Shown here: one piece after another, positions 9,499-22,666 of the stretch
Layout of the letters: every line of letters starts with the position of its first letter
How positions within the stretch are numbered: position 1 is the stretch's first letter
NCBI RefSeq assembly: GCF_003144035.1
Contig: NZ_QFWT01000001.1
Span: forward strand, 248,001 to 312,000
From: Vibrio albus
GTDB lineage: Bacteria; Pseudomonadota; Gammaproteobacteria; Enterobacterales; Vibrionaceae
Reading direction: 5' to 3'
DNA length: 64,000 nt
Translations under genes and position numbers: made by a program
The notes under the pieces: model-generated
What the model was told of the DNA's origin: nothing
What the model saw: only the letters and a program-made list of their open reading frames with translations
Database searches by the model: none

Positions 9499-9875
9499 AT
9501 TGTTACTCTCCAAGTTTTATTTTTATAGAAACAGAGCAGGCGTTTATCGACCGAGAAAACCGTAATGCATTCTCAGCCCAAACACCTGCACAATAAACTT
9601 GGTGCACTGTCAGGAAAAGTTAATCCTGTTGGGAATGATAGAGATATGTTCCTAGCCAACAACAATTAAGCTCAACAATGAGCTACACCAACGCATTACC
9701 TCGTTATCGACCTGCACTCATATTTATTTTTTTGTTATTAATTGTAATTGATATTTGAGTTTATTTATCCACGAGATAACACAGTTAACTTTACTATAAC
9801 ATTTAGAAATTACAATAGGATAGACTATAAAAAAGTTCTGTTCGGAAGGGACTAAATCGTATTTTAAGAGGTATA
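9499..9875. other. Region upstream of glgC without a gene
   Basis: An AT-rich stretch, presumably holding the glgC promoter. No convincing open frame, RNA gene or repeat is seen here. A CRP-like site was looked for and not found. Confidence 0.5.
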
Positions 9876-9983
9876 TCAGAATCTGACGCTATTACGTCCG
9901 GCAGATTTTGCTTTGTACAGCGCATTACCTGCATTAGACAACGCTCTATCCCGTTCAATATCAGGGGGAAATAGAAGCGCCCC
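9876..9983 (-). pseudogene. Relict C-terminus of a GGDEF (diguanylate cyclase) protein
   Basis: On the minus strand a frame reads GALLFPPDIERDRALSNAGN then ALYKAKSAGRNSVRF and stops at a TGA (9876-9878). This is the end of a GGDEF domain: strand GALLFPP, then the near-universal ALYxAKxxGRNxV tail. Only about 36 codons remain; upstream the frame runs directly into the topA terminator, and there is no start codon or GGDEF active-site motif. It is therefore the 3' scar of a deleted diguanylate cyclase-like gene, not a functional gene. Confidence 0.8.
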
Positions 9984-10001
9984 CAAAAGAGCACTAAGAA
10001 T

Positions 10002-10027
10002 AAAAAAGGGCGATCTAATGATCGCCC
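10002..10027 (-). terminator. Terminator of topA
   Basis: GGGCGATC and GATCGCCC form an 8-bp stem around a four-base loop, with six T on the minus strand (complement of 10002-10007). Confidence 0.9.
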
Positions 10028-10048
10028 TCTTGCCTTATTTATTATTAA

Positions 10049-12670
10049 CTACTTCTTTTTTCTTTTGTCGGTTATGTCCCATTTACCGTCAGCGTAGAAA
10101 GCAGTCCAGCCTGATGGTTTACCGTCTATTTCAGAACGGACATAGTTCTCTTTCGTCTTCCGGCTAAAACGAACCACGGTAGGACGACCATCCGGATCTT
10201 TCTCAGGAGCTGTAGCCAAATACTGGAATTTCTCTGAAATACGCTCTTTAAAGCGAACCAGCTCAGAAACCAACGGTGCTCTTGTCTCACGTGATTTAGG
10301 GAAATTACTCGCAGCCATAAACAGACCGGAAGCACCGTCACGAAGAACAAAATAGGCGTCTGAATTTTCACACGGCAGTTCCGGAAAATGCACCGGATCT
10401 TCTTTCGGCGGAGCCACTTCGCCATTTTTCAGAATCTTACGGGTGTTCTTACACTCTTCGTTAGTACATCCCATATATTTACCGAAGCGGCCATTTTTCA
10501 GAACCATATCTGAACCACACTTGTCACACTCGACAACCGGCCCATCATACCCTTTCAGTTTAAACTCGCCGTGCTCAACGATATAACCGTCACAGTTCGG
10601 GTTATCACCACACACATGCAGCTTACGCTTTTCATCGATCAGATAAGCGTCCATGGCCACGCCACATTTAGGGCAGCGCTTCTTCGCTCTCAATGCTGCG
10701 GTTTCAACGTCTTCTTCAAGAACGTTGATAATGCCCTCTTCGTCACCTAAGTTAATCGTTGTTTTACAACGTTCTTTCGGTGGCAGAGCGTAACCGGAAC
10801 ATCCAAGGAACACACCAGTAGACGCGGTACGGATGCCCATAGGACGACCACAGGTAGGACATTCAATATCGGTAAGAACGATACTGTTCGGCTTCATACC
10901 GCCGTCATCTACGTCCAGCTCTGCTTTCTCTAGATCTCCTGAAAAATCAGCAAAGAAGTTGTCCAGAACGCCTTTCCAGTTCGTATCGCCAGTCGCGATC
11001 TGATCCAGTTTCTGTTCCATACGGGCAGTAAAGTCGTAGTTCATCAGGTCGTTAAAACTCTGATCAAGACGATCGGTGACAATCTCACCCATTTTTTCCG
11101 CATAAAAACGGCGCTGATCGACCTTAACGTAACCACGGTCCTGAATCGTTGAGATGATGGATGCGTATGTTGAAGGGCGACCGATGCCACGCTTCTCCAG
11201 CTCTTTAACCAGTGCCGCTTCCGTAAAACGTGCCGGTGGCTTGGTAAAGTGCTGTTTTGGATCCAGTTTCTGCAAGCTTAAGGTATCGCCAATCTGCACT
11301 GCCGGCAGGATCTGGTCTTCGCTCTTACCCAGAGGTCGTTGCACACGAGTCCAGCCGTCAAATTTCAGGATACGTCCTTTCGCTTTCAGGGTATATTCGT
11401 CCGCTTTCACGCTGATGGTGGTTGAATCGTATTTAGCCGGAGTCATCTGACAGGCGACAAACTGATTCCAGATCATCGCATACAGTTTGTGCGCATCCGG
11501 GTCCATGCCCTGAAGGTCATCAGCAACAACCTCCACACTTGAAGGACGAATCGCTTCGTGCGCTTCCTGAGCGCCTTCTTTGCTGCCGTAAACGTTAGGC
11601 TTAGCCGGCAGATAGGCATCACCGAACTCATCGGTAATATAGCCTCTTACGGCTTCTACGGCTTCCTGACTCAGGTTAGTTGAGTCAGTACGCATGTAAG
11701 TGATGTAACCGGCTTCATACAGACGCTGAGCCAGCATCATGGTTTTCTTTACGCCATAACCTAAGCGAGTACTTGCAGCCTGCTGCAACGTTGAGGTGAT
11801 ATACGGTGCCGATGGCTTACTCTGTGTCGGGCGGTCTTCCCTTTTGCACACTTCATAAGCTGCTTTTTCCAGAACGGCCATCGCCGCTTTGGTTTCAGCT
11901 TCATTAACCGGCTTGAAGGCAGAACCTTCTTTTTGTGCCACCAGCAGGCGGAAATCGGTTTTGTCCTGCGTTTTTGTATCTGCGTGAATATCCCAGAATT
12001 CTTCCGGAATAAAGGCATTGATCTCACGCTCACGTTCTACCAGCAGCTTTACCGCAACTGACTGAACGCGCCCGGCAGACAAGCCTCTGGCGACTTTCTT
12101 CCACAATAGCGGAGAGACCATAAAGCCCACAACACGGTCCATAAAACGGCGGGCCTGCTGGGCATTGACACCATCCATGTTCAGCTCACCGGGAGCCTGG
12201 AATGCCTGTTGAATGGCATTTTTGGTGATTTCGTTAAATACAACGCGTTTATATCGCTCTTCATCGCCACCGATGATCTCACGAAGGTGCCAAGCGATGG
12301 CTTCTCCTTCGCGGTCCAAATCGGTTGCGAGATATACTTGGTCAGCGTCTTTAGCGAGTTTCTGCAACTCAGAAACCACTTTCTCTTTACCAGGAAGGAT
12401 CTGATAGTTTGCTTCCCAGCCGTGGAAAGGATCAATGCCCATCTTTTTGATCAAAGCATTTTTCTCTTTCTCTTTTTTAATCCGGGCTTTCTCTTCCGGA
12501 CTCAGACCTTTGGTTGAAATCGGCGCAGCTTTTTGACCACTACTCTGACCAGCAGTAGGAAGATCACGTACGTGACCCACACTCGACTTAACAATATAAT
12601 CTTTGCCAAGGTATTTGTTAATCGTCTTCGCCTTAGCTGGTGACTCCACTATTACCAGTGACTTACCCAT
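10049..12670 (-). CDS. topA: DNA topoisomerase I
   Basis: A 873-residue type IA topoisomerase. It has the Toprim domain at the N-terminus ([33 protein letters not shown]), the active-site tyrosine in [13 protein letters not shown] near residue 320, and three C-terminal Cys4 zinc-ribbon repeats (for example [40 protein letters not shown]). It relaxes negative supercoils. The start is put at ATG 12670, which gives the conserved [12 protein letters not shown]-terminus; a TTG at 12691 would add seven residues. Single-gene unit ended by a strong terminator. Confidence 0.96.
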   Translation of the reverse strand: MGKSLVIVESPAKAKTINKYLGKDYIVKSSVGHVRDLPTAGQSSGQKAAPISTKGLSPEEKARIKKEKEKNALIKKMGIDPFHGWEANYQILPGKEKVVSELQKLAKDADQVYLATDLDREGEAIAWHLREIIGGDEERYKRVVFNEITKNAIQQAFQAPGELNMDGVNAQQARRFMDRVVGFMVSPLLWKKVARGLSAGRVQSVAVKLLVEREREINAFIPEEFWDIHADTKTQDKTDFRLLVAQKEGSAFKPVNEAETKAAMAVLEKAAYEVCKREDRPTQSKPSAPYITSTLQQAASTRLGYGVKKTMMLAQRLYEAGYITYMRTDSTNLSQEAVEAVRGYITDEFGDAYLPAKPNVYGSKEGAQEAHEAIRPSSVEVVADDLQGMDPDAHKLYAMIWNQFVACQMTPAKYDSTTISVKADEYTLKAKGRILKFDGWTRVQRPLGKSEDQILPAVQIGDTLSLQKLDPKQHFTKPPARFTEAALVKELEKRGIGRPSTYASIISTIQDRGYVKVDQRRFYAEKMGEIVTDRLDQSFNDLMNYDFTARMEQKLDQIATGDTNWKGVLDNFFADFSGDLEKAELDVDDGGMKPNSIVLTDIECPTCGRPMGIRTASTGVFLGCSGYALPPKERCKTTINLGDEEGIINVLEEDVETAALRAKKRCPKCGVAMDAYLIDEKRKLHVCGDNPNCDGYIVEHGEFKLKGYDGPVVECDKCGSDMVLKNGRFGKYMGCTNEECKNTRKILKNGEVAPPKEDPVHFPELPCENSDAYFVLRDGASGLFMAASNFPKSRETRAPLVSELVRFKERISEKFQYLATAPEKDPDGRPTVVRFSRKTKENYVRSEIDGKPSGWTAFYADGKWDITDKRKKK

Positions 12671-13052
12671 AACTGATTCTGACGTCCTCAATCATTCTGA
12701 ATGGTCTTTAGTACACACTATAGCCGCTTTAACAGACACTATAGTTGAACGTTGCATATACCATACCTAAAATTAGCTTCTTTTTTTACTATTGAGCGAG
12801 ATTTAGCGAAGGTCAACCTGTTTTTATAAAAATCAACCCGACTTACTGACAACTGCTCGCTTATCCGCCAGTTACTTTTATTCTCACATATGCGTATTGT
12901 TTTAAGCCCGGCAGGATACCCATGCCGGATATTAACGATCAATACATTTATGCCCTTATGCTGCTAAATACGCTAGAGGTCACAAAATAATTGAAATTAT
13001 ATTCCGTACCAATACACTGGTTAACATCAAAATTATCGGAAAACACTCTTGT
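12671..13052. other. Intergenic region between topA and the yciN-like gene
   Basis: About 380 bases hold the divergent control regions of topA and the yciN-like gene. A short hairpin, CCGGCA/TGCCGG at 12909-12928, is present. No open frame with coding character was found on either strand. Confidence 0.5.
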
Positions 13053-13331
13053 ATGAGTGATCATATGTCCATGAGCGAGAAAAAAATGAGCGAGAAAAAA
13101 TCAATTTCTGAATTTGACCTGCTGATGATAGCCAATCAAATTATTCAGGATCATGACGATTATATCGAAGGAATGCGCGCTGAGTCTGTTGAAGAAAAAG
13201 AGGGTGTACTGGTGTTTAAGGGTAACTATTTCCTAGACGACAACGGCCTGCCGACCACAGAAACCACCGCCGTATTTAATATGTTTAAATATTTGGCGCA
13301 TCATTTGTCTAAGGAATTTACGCTTAAGTAA
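13053..13331 (+). CDS. yciN: YciN family protein (DUF2498)
   Basis: A 92-residue acidic protein whose second half (GVLVFKGNYFLDDNGLPTTE, then AVFNMFKYLAHHLS) matches E. coli YciN, which also sits next to topA. Function is unknown. The N-terminus is uncertain: a perfect 15-base tandem duplication (13071-13085 and 13086-13100) gives MSEKK-MSEKK, and in-frame ATGs exist at 13053, 13065, 13071 and 13086. The E. coli protein is 83 residues, so the last start (81 residues) fits length best, while no strong ribosome-binding site decides between them. Confidence 0.8.
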   Translation: MSDHMSMSEKKMSEKKSISEFDLLMIANQIIQDHDDYIEGMRAESVEEKEGVLVFKGNYFLDDNGLPTTETTAVFNMFKYLAHHLSKEFTLK

Positions 13332-13400
13332 GCGTTTAGAATACATTAGTAAACATTTAGAATACATTGCTGGCAAAAGCAGGCTGGCATTGATAAGCAA

Positions 13401-13434
13401 ACCCGCCGCGCCAGGAAAGACGCGGCGGGTCCCC
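13401..13434 (-). terminator. Hairpin after aroA, probable terminator
   Basis: A 10-bp GC-rich stem, ACCCGCCGCG/CGCGGCGGGT, with a 10-base loop lies 65 bases beyond the aroA stop. On the minus strand it is followed only by TTTGCTT, so termination may be weak. Confidence 0.55.
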
Positions 13435-13494
13435 ATGGATGGCTTTATGCATGTTTGCGTTAATGCCTGCCTGATTAAGCGACACAGGCCTACA

Positions 13495-14778
13495 TTAGTC
13501 CTGACTTAACCCTTTCAGCTTATCAAAGTAGTCCGGGAATGTTTTTGACGTACACTTAGGGTCGTTGATTGTGACAGGTGTATCACTCAGGGCAACCAGA
13601 GAGAAACACATCGCCATACGGTGATCGTCATACGTGTCAATTTCCGCATGTTTCAGCTGAGCTGGTGGTGTGATAATAATGTAATCTTCACCCTCTTCCA
13701 CTTCAGCACCTACTTTACGCAATTCTGTCGCCATCGCTGCCAGGCGGTCTGTCTCTTTTACCCGCCAGTTATACACGTTACGAATAGCGGTTGTACCTTC
13801 AGCAAACAGTGCAGCTGTCGCAATGGTCATAGCGGCATCCGGAATATGGTTAAAATCCATGTCCACGGCTTTCAACTCACCACGGCGAGCCGTCACATAG
13901 TCATCGCCCCATTCAATCTCGGCACCCATTTTTTCCAGCGCATCCGCAAACTGGATATCGCCCTGAATACTGTTTTTACCAATACCAGTCACCTTGATAG
14001 CACCACCTCTAATCGCAGCGGCAGCAAGGAAGTAAGAGGCCGAAGAGGCATCCCCTTCAACAAGGAAATCGCCAGGTGCCACATAAGACTGACCCGCCGG
14101 AATCACGAATTCCTGATAATCGCGGTTTTCTACCTTCACACCGAACTGCTGCATAATATGCAGAGTAATATCAATATACGGCTTGGAAACCAGATCACCG
14201 TTAATTTTGATTGTCACTTCACCATCAGCAAGAGGAGCAGACATCAAAAATGCCGTCAAAAACTGGCTTGAAATTGAACCGTCGATGGAAACCGTTCCGG
14301 CTTTCAGCCCGGTACCCTGAATCTTCAGCGGTGGGTAGTTCTCATTTTCCAGATATTCAACCTGAGCTCCGGCCTCACGCAGAGCTTCTACCAGATGCCC
14401 GATCGGGCGCTCTTTCATTCGTGGTTCGCCTGTCAGTACATATTCGCCTTCACCCAGGCATAAAGCCGCAGCTAATGGGCGCATGGCTGTACCAGCGTTA
14501 CCTAAAAACAGTTCCAGTGATTCAGAAGCAGTAAAAGGACGTCCGAGCCCCTGAACTTCACAGACGGTTTTATCCTCAGAAAGCTGATAAGTGACACCCA
14601 ATTTAGTTAGGGCATTCAACATATGACGGATATCATCACTATCCAGAAGATTGGTTAAGCGTGTAGTACCTTTAGACAAAGCAGCTAAAAGAAGGGCTCG
14701 GTTCGACACACTTTTTGAACCCGGCAGGTTCACTTCACCGTTAACCAGGCGAATAGGTTGTAGCGTAAGGCTTTCCAT
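13495..14778 (-). CDS. aroA: 3-phosphoshikimate 1-carboxyvinyltransferase (EPSP synthase)
   Basis: A 427-residue EPSP synthase, the sixth step of the shikimate pathway, joining PEP and shikimate-3-phosphate. The substrate motifs are intact: [13 protein letters not shown] at about 18-31 and [13 protein letters not shown] at about 92-104, plus the [17 protein letters not shown] helix near residue 340. The GNAGTAMRP form is the glyphosate-sensitive class I type. ATG at 14778. It stands alone, divergent from aat. Confidence 0.96.
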   Translation of the reverse strand: MESLTLQPIRLVNGEVNLPGSKSVSNRALLLAALSKGTTRLTNLLDSDDIRHMLNALTKLGVTYQLSEDKTVCEVQGLGRPFTASESLELFLGNAGTAMRPLAAALCLGEGEYVLTGEPRMKERPIGHLVEALREAGAQVEYLENENYPPLKIQGTGLKAGTVSIDGSISSQFLTAFLMSAPLADGEVTIKINGDLVSKPYIDITLHIMQQFGVKVENRDYQEFVIPAGQSYVAPGDFLVEGDASSASYFLAAAAIRGGAIKVTGIGKNSIQGDIQFADALEKMGAEIEWGDDYVTARRGELKAVDMDFNHIPDAAMTIATAALFAEGTTAIRNVYNWRVKETDRLAAMATELRKVGAEVEEGEDYIIITPPAQLKHAEIDTYDDHRMAMCFSLVALSDTPVTINDPKCTSKTFPDYFDKLKGLSQD

Positions 14779-14959
14779 TAAAATCGATTGTCCTTGAAAT
14801 TATCACGCAGAACACGTGAGAATTGAATTTTTCGTAACCGCAGACTAGCTAATTTTGACCAAAATCGCCAGCAGAAATCCTTCCCACACAGAAGGAATCC
14901 GCTTTATACTAAAAATACACTTTTAACCATAGCAACAAACGCAGTACTTTAATTTAATA

Positions 14960-15676
14960 ATGACCATTTACCTGCCGGAACTAAATCCGTACGATCTACA
15001 GTTTCCTGAACCATCCGAAGCACTGGAAGACCCCAACGGCCTGCTGGCTATGGGAGGCGATCTCAGTCCCGAACGACTTCTGGCGGCCTATAACAACGGT
15101 ATTTTCCCCTGGTTCAGTCTTGGTGACCCTATTTTGTGGTGGAGCCCTTCTCCACGCGCTATTTTTATACCCAATCAGTTTCGTCCGGCTAAAAGCCTGA
15201 AGAAATTTTTCCGTAAATCCGGGTATCGGGTCAGTATTAACCGAGCGACAGCCGATGTTATCCGCCTTTGCGGCGAACTTCGTCCTGACGAAGAAACCTG
15301 GCTGGATGAAAGTATGCAGCGTGCATATACTCAATTAGCAACACTTGGTTTTTGTCACTCCGTTGAGGTATGGGAAAACGAAGTACTCATTGGTGGTTTA
15401 TATGGTATTCAGATGGGGCAGGTTTTTTGTGGCGAGTCCATGTTCAGCAAAAAAACGAATGCCTCTAAAATTGCGTTATGGAAGTTCTGTGAACACTTTC
15501 ACCAGCATGACGGAAAGCTCATCGATTGTCAGATACTGAACCCCCATACAGAGTCGCTGGGCGCTATTGAAATTACGCGACCGGAATATCTGAAGCTGCT
15601 TGATCACCTTAAGACACAGAACGTCAGTCAAGCCTGTTATCAGCCACAATGGTTAACCGAGGGCCGTGATAAATAA
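14960..15676 (+). CDS. aat: Leucyl/phenylalanyl-tRNA--protein transferase
   Basis: A 238-residue Aat with the family signatures LAMGGDLSPERLLAAYNNGI, FPWF and GESMFSKKTNASK. It moves Leu or Phe from tRNA to proteins with N-terminal Arg or Lys, creating N-degrons that ClpS delivers to ClpAP; clpS and clpA lie 3 kb downstream. It is the first gene of an aat-bpt(-infA) unit with nine bases between aat and bpt. Confidence 0.95.
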   Translation: MTIYLPELNPYDLQFPEPSEALEDPNGLLAMGGDLSPERLLAAYNNGIFPWFSLGDPILWWSPSPRAIFIPNQFRPAKSLKKFFRKSGYRVSINRATADVIRLCGELRPDEETWLDESMQRAYTQLATLGFCHSVEVWENEVLIGGLYGIQMGQVFCGESMFSKKTNASKIALWKFCEHFHQHDGKLIDCQILNPHTESLGAIEITRPEYLKLLDHLKTQNVSQACYQPQWLTEGRDK

Positions 15677-15685
15677 AGGACACGT

Positions 15686-16384
15686 ATGATTCCTAAAGAA
15701 CAGCATATAAAGATAGGGTTAACTTCCTATAACCCGTGTAGTTATCTGAAATCCCGCTCAGAGCAAGTCGCTGTCGCTTTAGATGATGCATTGCATTCAC
15801 CTGAAGGATACGAACTTCTGCTGGCTAATGGCTTCAGGCGTAGTGGTGATACCGTATACACCCCCTATTGCGGTACTTGTAAGGCTTGTGAAGCCATCCG
15901 TATTGCTATTCCTGATTTTGTTCCGTCCAGAAGTCAGAAACGGCTCATTAACAAAATTCAGACCCTGCGATGGGAGCTGAAAAAAGAAATGGACAGCAAC
16001 TGGTTTGATCTTTACCGCCGATATATCTGCTCCCGTCATCAAGACGGTACTATGTATCCTCCCAAAAAAGATCAGTTTTTCACCTTTGCCCACTGTCGCT
16101 GGCTGGATACTCAATTTCTGCATATCTACGATAACGATCACCTGATTGGTATTGCTGTTACCGATATTATGGATAACAGTGCCAGCGCTTTTTACACCTT
16201 CTTTGACCCAGAGTACCCCCTTTCTTTAGGTACGATCGCGGTACTTTGTCAGGTCGAATTTTGTCAGGCTCAGGAAAAACAATGGCTTTACCTTGGCTAC
16301 CAGATAGATGAATGTCCGGCAATGAACTACAAAGTTCGTTTTAAGCGCCATCAAAGGCTAGTAAATCACCGGTGGCAAGGGTAG
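15686..16384 (+). CDS. bpt: Aspartate/glutamate leucyltransferase Bpt (ATE-like)
   Basis: A 232-residue protein of the arginyl-transferase (ATE1) family. The N-terminal Cys cluster TPYCGTCKACEAIRI is present, as are the GNAT-like core segments YTFFDPEYP and LGYQIDECPAMNYKVRF. Bacterial members of this branch (Bpt, first shown in Vibrio vulnificus) transfer Leu to N-terminal Asp or Glu, feeding the same ClpS-ClpAP N-degron pathway as Aat. It lies nine bases after aat and 79 before infA. Confidence 0.92.
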   Translation: MIPKEQHIKIGLTSYNPCSYLKSRSEQVAVALDDALHSPEGYELLLANGFRRSGDTVYTPYCGTCKACEAIRIAIPDFVPSRSQKRLINKIQTLRWELKKEMDSNWFDLYRRYICSRHQDGTMYPPKKDQFFTFAHCRWLDTQFLHIYDNDHLIGIAVTDIMDNSASAFYTFFDPEYPLSLGTIAVLCQVEFCQAQEKQWLYLGYQIDECPAMNYKVRFKRHQRLVNHRWQG

Positions 16385-16463
16385 AATACGCACCAACTTA
16401 TTTTATATCTGTATTAATGGCACGAATTGCCGTTGATAATTGCCTGTTTCTAAAGAGGATTAA

Positions 16464-16682
<219 letters not shown>

Positions 16683-16702
16683 TATTTCATTCCCGGGTAC
16701 AA

Positions 16703-16727
16703 AAAACGGAGCATAATGCTCCGTTTT
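16703..16727. terminator. Bidirectional terminator between infA and clpA
   Basis: AAAACGGAGC and GCTCCGTTTT form a symmetrical stem with A and T runs on both sides, serving convergent infA and clpA. Confidence 0.85.
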
Positions 16728-16746
16728 CTATTTTCAGAAGGCAGGG

Positions 16747-19017
16747 TTAATGAACCGGCTCTTCTTCCTCATTCCGGTAATGGAATTGCAGCTCATCCTT
16801 CTCAAGTACGACTTTCACGGTTCCGCCATTTACCAATGAGCCAAACAACAGTTCATTCGCCAATGGTTTCTTCAGTTGTTCCTGAATAACCCGGCCCATA
16901 GGCCGAGCTCCCATCGCTTTATCATAGCCTTTATGAGCAATCCATTGACGTGCATCTTCAGATACTTCCATTGACACGCCACGGGCATCCAACTGAGCCT
17001 GCAGTTCAACAATAAACTTGTCGACAACCTGATGGATCACATCTTCACTCAGACTGTTAAACCAGATGATATTATCCAGACGGTTACGGAATTCAGGGGT
17101 AAATACCCGTTTGATTTCCGCCATCGCATCGTGACTGTGATCCTGCTGAATAAGACCAATAGATTTCTTCACAGTCTCCTGTACACCTGCGTTGGTCGTC
17201 ATCACCAGAATAACATTACGGAAATCCGCTTTACGCCCGTTATTATCGGTCAGAGTACCGTTATCCATTACCTGCAATAGCAGGTTAAAGATGTCCGAAT
17301 GCGCTTTTTCAATTTCATCCAGCAACACAACCGCATGAGGGTGTTTAATGACTGCATCCGTCAGCAAACCACCCTGATCATAGCCAACGTAGCCAGGAGG
17401 CGCACCTATCAGACGGCTGACCGAATGCCTTTCACCATATTCAGACATATCAAAGCGCAATAACTCGATACCCATCAGCTTCGCCAACTGAAGTGTTACT
17501 TCGGTTTTACCTACCCCTGTCGGGCCAGCAAACAAGAAGGAACCTACCGGGCGATGCTCTTCACCCAAGCCAGCTCTGCTCAGCTTAATGGCCTCACACA
17601 ATGCACTGATAGCACTGTCCTGACCAAAGACCAGCATCTTCATCTTACGATCAAGAGACTGAAGGACATCTTTGTCCGTAGAGGATACTGACTTTTCAGG
17701 TATGCGGGCCATCTTAGCAACCATGGCCTCGATATCAGCGACCCCAACCGTTTTCTTCCTGCGGCTTGCCGGGACCAGACGACTTTTCGCACCAGCTTCG
17801 TCGATGACATCAATAGCTTTATCTGGTAAATGCCTTTCATTAATGTACTTAGCAGAAAGCTCTACCGCCGCGCGTAACGCCTTATTGGTATAACGCACAT
17901 CATGATGCGCTTCATACTTCGGCTTAAGCCCCATCAGTATCTTCGTGGTGTCATCCAGCGATGGCTCAACAATATCGATTTTCTGGAACCGGCGGGAAAG
18001 CGCGTGTTCCTTATCAAAGATATTTTTATATTCCTGATATGTCGTTGAACCGATACAGCGTAATTTACCACTACTTAACAACGGCTTAATCAGGTTTGCA
18101 GCATCCACCTGACCACCAGATGCGGCACCTGCTCCGATGATAGTGTGGATTTCATCGATAAACAGAATGGCGTCTTTTTCTTTTTCCAGCTGTTTCAGGA
18201 CAGATTTAAAACGTTTTTCAAAGTCCCCGCGGTATTTCGTACCGGCAAGTAGCGAGCCGATATCCAGTGAATAAATCACGCTGTCTTTGATCACTTCAGG
18301 TACCTGCTCTTCTACAATTCTCCAGGCAAGCCCTTCCGCTATCGCTGTTTTACCCACACCAGCCTCGCCGACCAACAGTGGGTTATTCTTCCTACGACGG
18401 CACAATACCTGAATGGTACGTTCCAGTTCTTTATCACGACCAATGAGTGGATCAATATCACCCTGTCTGGCCAGTTGGTTCAGATTACTGGCAAAACTTT
18501 CCAGCTTTTCTTCAGCAGGCACATCGTCTGCAGCATGCCCTTCGCCAAATGAATCCGATGAAGGATCTTCATCACTATTTGATGCTTTAGTAATGCCATG
18601 GGAAATGTAATTAACAATATCGAGACGACTGACATCATGCTTTTTAAGCAAATATGCCGCGTGAGATTCCTGTTCACTAAAGATAGCGACAAGCACATTC
18701 GCCCCTGATACTTCATTGCGGCCTGAAGACTGCACATGAAACACCGCCCGCTGTAACACTCTCTGAAAACTCAATGTTGGCTGAGTTTCACGTGTCTCAT
18801 CATTTTCAGGGATAAGCGGAGTCGTTTGATCGATAAATGTATCAAGCTCTTGACGCATGACTTCTATATCAGCCTGACATGCCTTTAGTGTTTCTCTTGC
18901 CGCATCGTTATCGAGTAACGCCAGCAAGAGATGTTCAACCGTCATAAATTCATGACGTTTATCTCTGGCTCGTGCAAACGCACTGTTCAGACTCGATTCT
19001 AATTCTTTATTCAGCAT
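16747..19017 (-). CDS. clpA: ATP-dependent Clp protease ATPase subunit ClpA
   Basis: A 756-residue class I AAA+ unfoldase. It has the Clp_N double repeat (residues 1-140), AAA-1 with Walker [18 protein letters not shown]-2 with Walker [15 protein letters not shown], and an IGL-like ClpP-binding loop ([10 protein letters not shown]). ClpA feeds substrates to ClpP and works with the adaptor ClpS. ATG 19017 follows a strong GGAGGTGAGG ribosome-binding site, giving the conserved MLNKELE start; an upstream in-frame start at 19038 overlaps that site. It is 48 bases after clpS. clpP is not in the window. Confidence 0.96.
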   Translation of the reverse strand: MLNKELESSLNSAFARARDKRHEFMTVEHLLLALLDNDAARETLKACQADIEVMRQELDTFIDQTTPLIPENDETRETQPTLSFQRVLQRAVFHVQSSGRNEVSGANVLVAIFSEQESHAAYLLKKHDVSRLDIVNYISHGITKASNSDEDPSSDSFGEGHAADDVPAEEKLESFASNLNQLARQGDIDPLIGRDKELERTIQVLCRRRKNNPLLVGEAGVGKTAIAEGLAWRIVEEQVPEVIKDSVIYSLDIGSLLAGTKYRGDFEKRFKSVLKQLEKEKDAILFIDEIHTIIGAGAASGGQVDAANLIKPLLSSGKLRCIGSTTYQEYKNIFDKEHALSRRFQKIDIVEPSLDDTTKILMGLKPKYEAHHDVRYTNKALRAAVELSAKYINERHLPDKAIDVIDEAGAKSRLVPASRRKKTVGVADIEAMVAKMARIPEKSVSSTDKDVLQSLDRKMKMLVFGQDSAISALCEAIKLSRAGLGEEHRPVGSFLFAGPTGVGKTEVTLQLAKLMGIELLRFDMSEYGERHSVSRLIGAPPGYVGYDQGGLLTDAVIKHPHAVVLLDEIEKAHSDIFNLLLQVMDNGTLTDNNGRKADFRNVILVMTTNAGVQETVKKSIGLIQQDHSHDAMAEIKRVFTPEFRNRLDNIIWFNSLSEDVIHQVVDKFIVELQAQLDARGVSMEVSEDARQWIAHKGYDKAMGARPMGRVIQEQLKKPLANELLFGSLVNGGTVKVVLEKDELQFHYRNEEEEPVH

Positions 19018-19065
19018 AAATACCTCACCTCCGCACAAAGACAGCCTATGTTGTTAAAGCCAGCG

Positions 19066-19386
19066 TTAAACTTGCTCCATCGTACATAACAGCGGATGTC
19101 CATTCTCTCTAGAGTACGCAGTTACCTGCGCCACTTTAGTCTCTGCAACTTCTGCGGTGTACGTCCCACAGATAGCTTTTCCCTCATAATGAACTTTTAA
19201 CATGATTTGTGTGGCTTGATCTAAGTCCATAGAAAAGAAGCGCCCAAGAATATCTATCACAAAATCCATCGGGGTATAATCGTCATTAATAAGTAGAACG
19301 TTATACATTGACGGTGCTTTTGCCTGCGTCTTTTCTTTCTCCAGAAGATCCGAGTCTGGAGTCACCCATTCATAGTGTTTACTCAT
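19066..19386 (-). CDS. clpS: ATP-dependent Clp protease adaptor ClpS
   Basis: A 106-residue N-recognin. The core, [20 protein letters not shown], then [22 protein letters not shown], is typical of ClpS, including the DD/TPM hydrophobic pocket region. It binds N-terminal Leu, Phe, Trp and Tyr and hands these substrates to ClpAP. First gene of the clpS-clpA operon, divergent from cspD as in E. coli. Confidence 0.96.
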   Translation of the reverse strand: MSKHYEWVTPDSDLLEKEKTQAKAPSMYNVLLINDDYTPMDFVIDILGRFFSMDLDQATQIMLKVHYEGKAICGTYTAEVAETKVAQVTAYSRENGHPLLCTMEQV

Positions 19387-19847
19387 TATACTTCTTTGAT
19401 TTTTGAAATTTTTTCACGCCCTAGCGTCGGTTTGCTCTTCACTGTTGAGACTAAGGAACAGAAAAACTTCCCCCTAACTAAGAGACTAATCCACCAATTG
19501 TATCCCTGCAAATAAAACATTGCTATCTTTGCTCAGTTCATAGACAAATACTCACTCAAATCATGTATCCGCCGTAGGAAAAATCCTTGCATCAGTTTGC
19601 CTATCAGATCACAAAGTTAGAAATTTGTTAATCTCAAAACTGATTTGTTTAGAAATATGTTTAAATTTATGAATGAACGCTATTGACTGCATGAATTCAT
19701 TGACTAAATTGTGGACTGAGTGATGAAAAATATGGCAGCGCCATAATTTGTATTCGCTGATGCCGTTGTTGGTGAGCATCTGTGCGATGCTAACCTCTAT
19801 ATTGGCAAAAACAACTTCAGTTAAAAAATGCATGAGGGATGTATAGC
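19387..19847. other. Intergenic region between clpS and cspD
   Basis: About 460 AT-rich bases hold the divergent promoters. A minus-strand open frame at 19609-19833 has no ribosome-binding site and no recognisable protein features and is not called. No RNA gene is recognised; a long cspD leader is possible. Confidence 0.5.
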
Positions 19848-20072
19848 ATGGCTACAGGTACAGTAAAATGGTTCAACAATGCTAAAGGGTTTGGCTTTAT
19901 CTGCCCTGAAGGAGAAGATGGCGATATTTTTGCCCATTATTCTACTATTCAGATGGATGGCTACCGGACCCTGAAAGCAGGTCAACAAGTATCTTACGAG
20001 GTTGAAGAAGGACCAAAGGGTTATCACGCTAGTTCGGTTGTTCCTATTGAAGCGAGCCAACCAGCCAAATAA
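19848..20072 (+). CDS. cspD: Cold-shock-like protein CspD
   Basis: A 74-residue cold-shock domain protein with RNP1 (KGFGFICPE) and RNP2-like (DIFAHYST) motifs. The linkage to clpS-clpA and the length make it CspD, the stationary-phase, replication-inhibiting member, rather than a cold-induced CspA. Start ATG 19848 is nine bases after GAGGG and gives the conserved MATGTVKWF; an in-frame ATG at 19839 would lie against that site. Confidence 0.93.
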   Translation: MATGTVKWFNNAKGFGFICPEGEDGDIFAHYSTIQMDGYRTLKAGQQVSYEVEEGPKGYHASSVVPIEASQPAK

Positions 20073-20134
20073 CTGACGCTGCCATTTAGTAGTGGTTAAT
20101 GAGTTGTAACCCCATAAAATAAGATAAAAAGAGA

Positions 20135-20165
20135 AGAACCCGCATTTGCGGGTTCTTTATTTTAT
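20135..20165. terminator. Bidirectional terminator between cspD and icd
   Basis: AGAACCCGCA and TGCGGGTTCT form a 10-bp stem, with TTTATTTT on the plus side and TTCTCTTTTT on the minus side. Confidence 0.88.
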
Positions 20166-20185
20166 CACTCAATAATCAGAAACGA

Positions 20186-22423
<2,238 letters not shown>

Positions 22424-22666
22424 CTATGGCTAACAGGTTCCGGGAGTAAGGAAGAAACCTGTGACAATAATGCACCGAACAGCTACCTTCAGAGTTCCCG
22501 GTACTGCGCAGCGATACTGTACTCTATCAGGAAAAGAGTCCTTCTCTCCCCCAAATCCATGAGTACGGATTAAGATACAATTTCTCAAACGCGCAAATCA
22601 TAGCGTAAAATCAGGCATTGATAAAACTTTCACGATTATTTACATCACGTCTTTAGGATAATAACC

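Noticed and set aside
12739..12942. A 67-codon minus-strand open frame upstream of topA
   Set aside because: No start signals or recognisable sequence; more likely the topA promoter region.
16683..16746. A tRNA-Ser gene (serW) as found between infA and clpA in E. coli
   Set aside because: Only 64 bases are present and they are filled by a bidirectional terminator; no tRNA fold is possible.
19609..19833. A 74-codon minus-strand open frame between clpS and cspD
   Set aside because: No ribosome-binding site, no recognisable domain, and it covers the cspD leader; it looks like a chance frame.
22446..22475. A CRP-like site (TGTGACAATAATGCAC) between icd and rluE
   Set aside because: Only the first half fits the consensus; the second half has too many mismatches.
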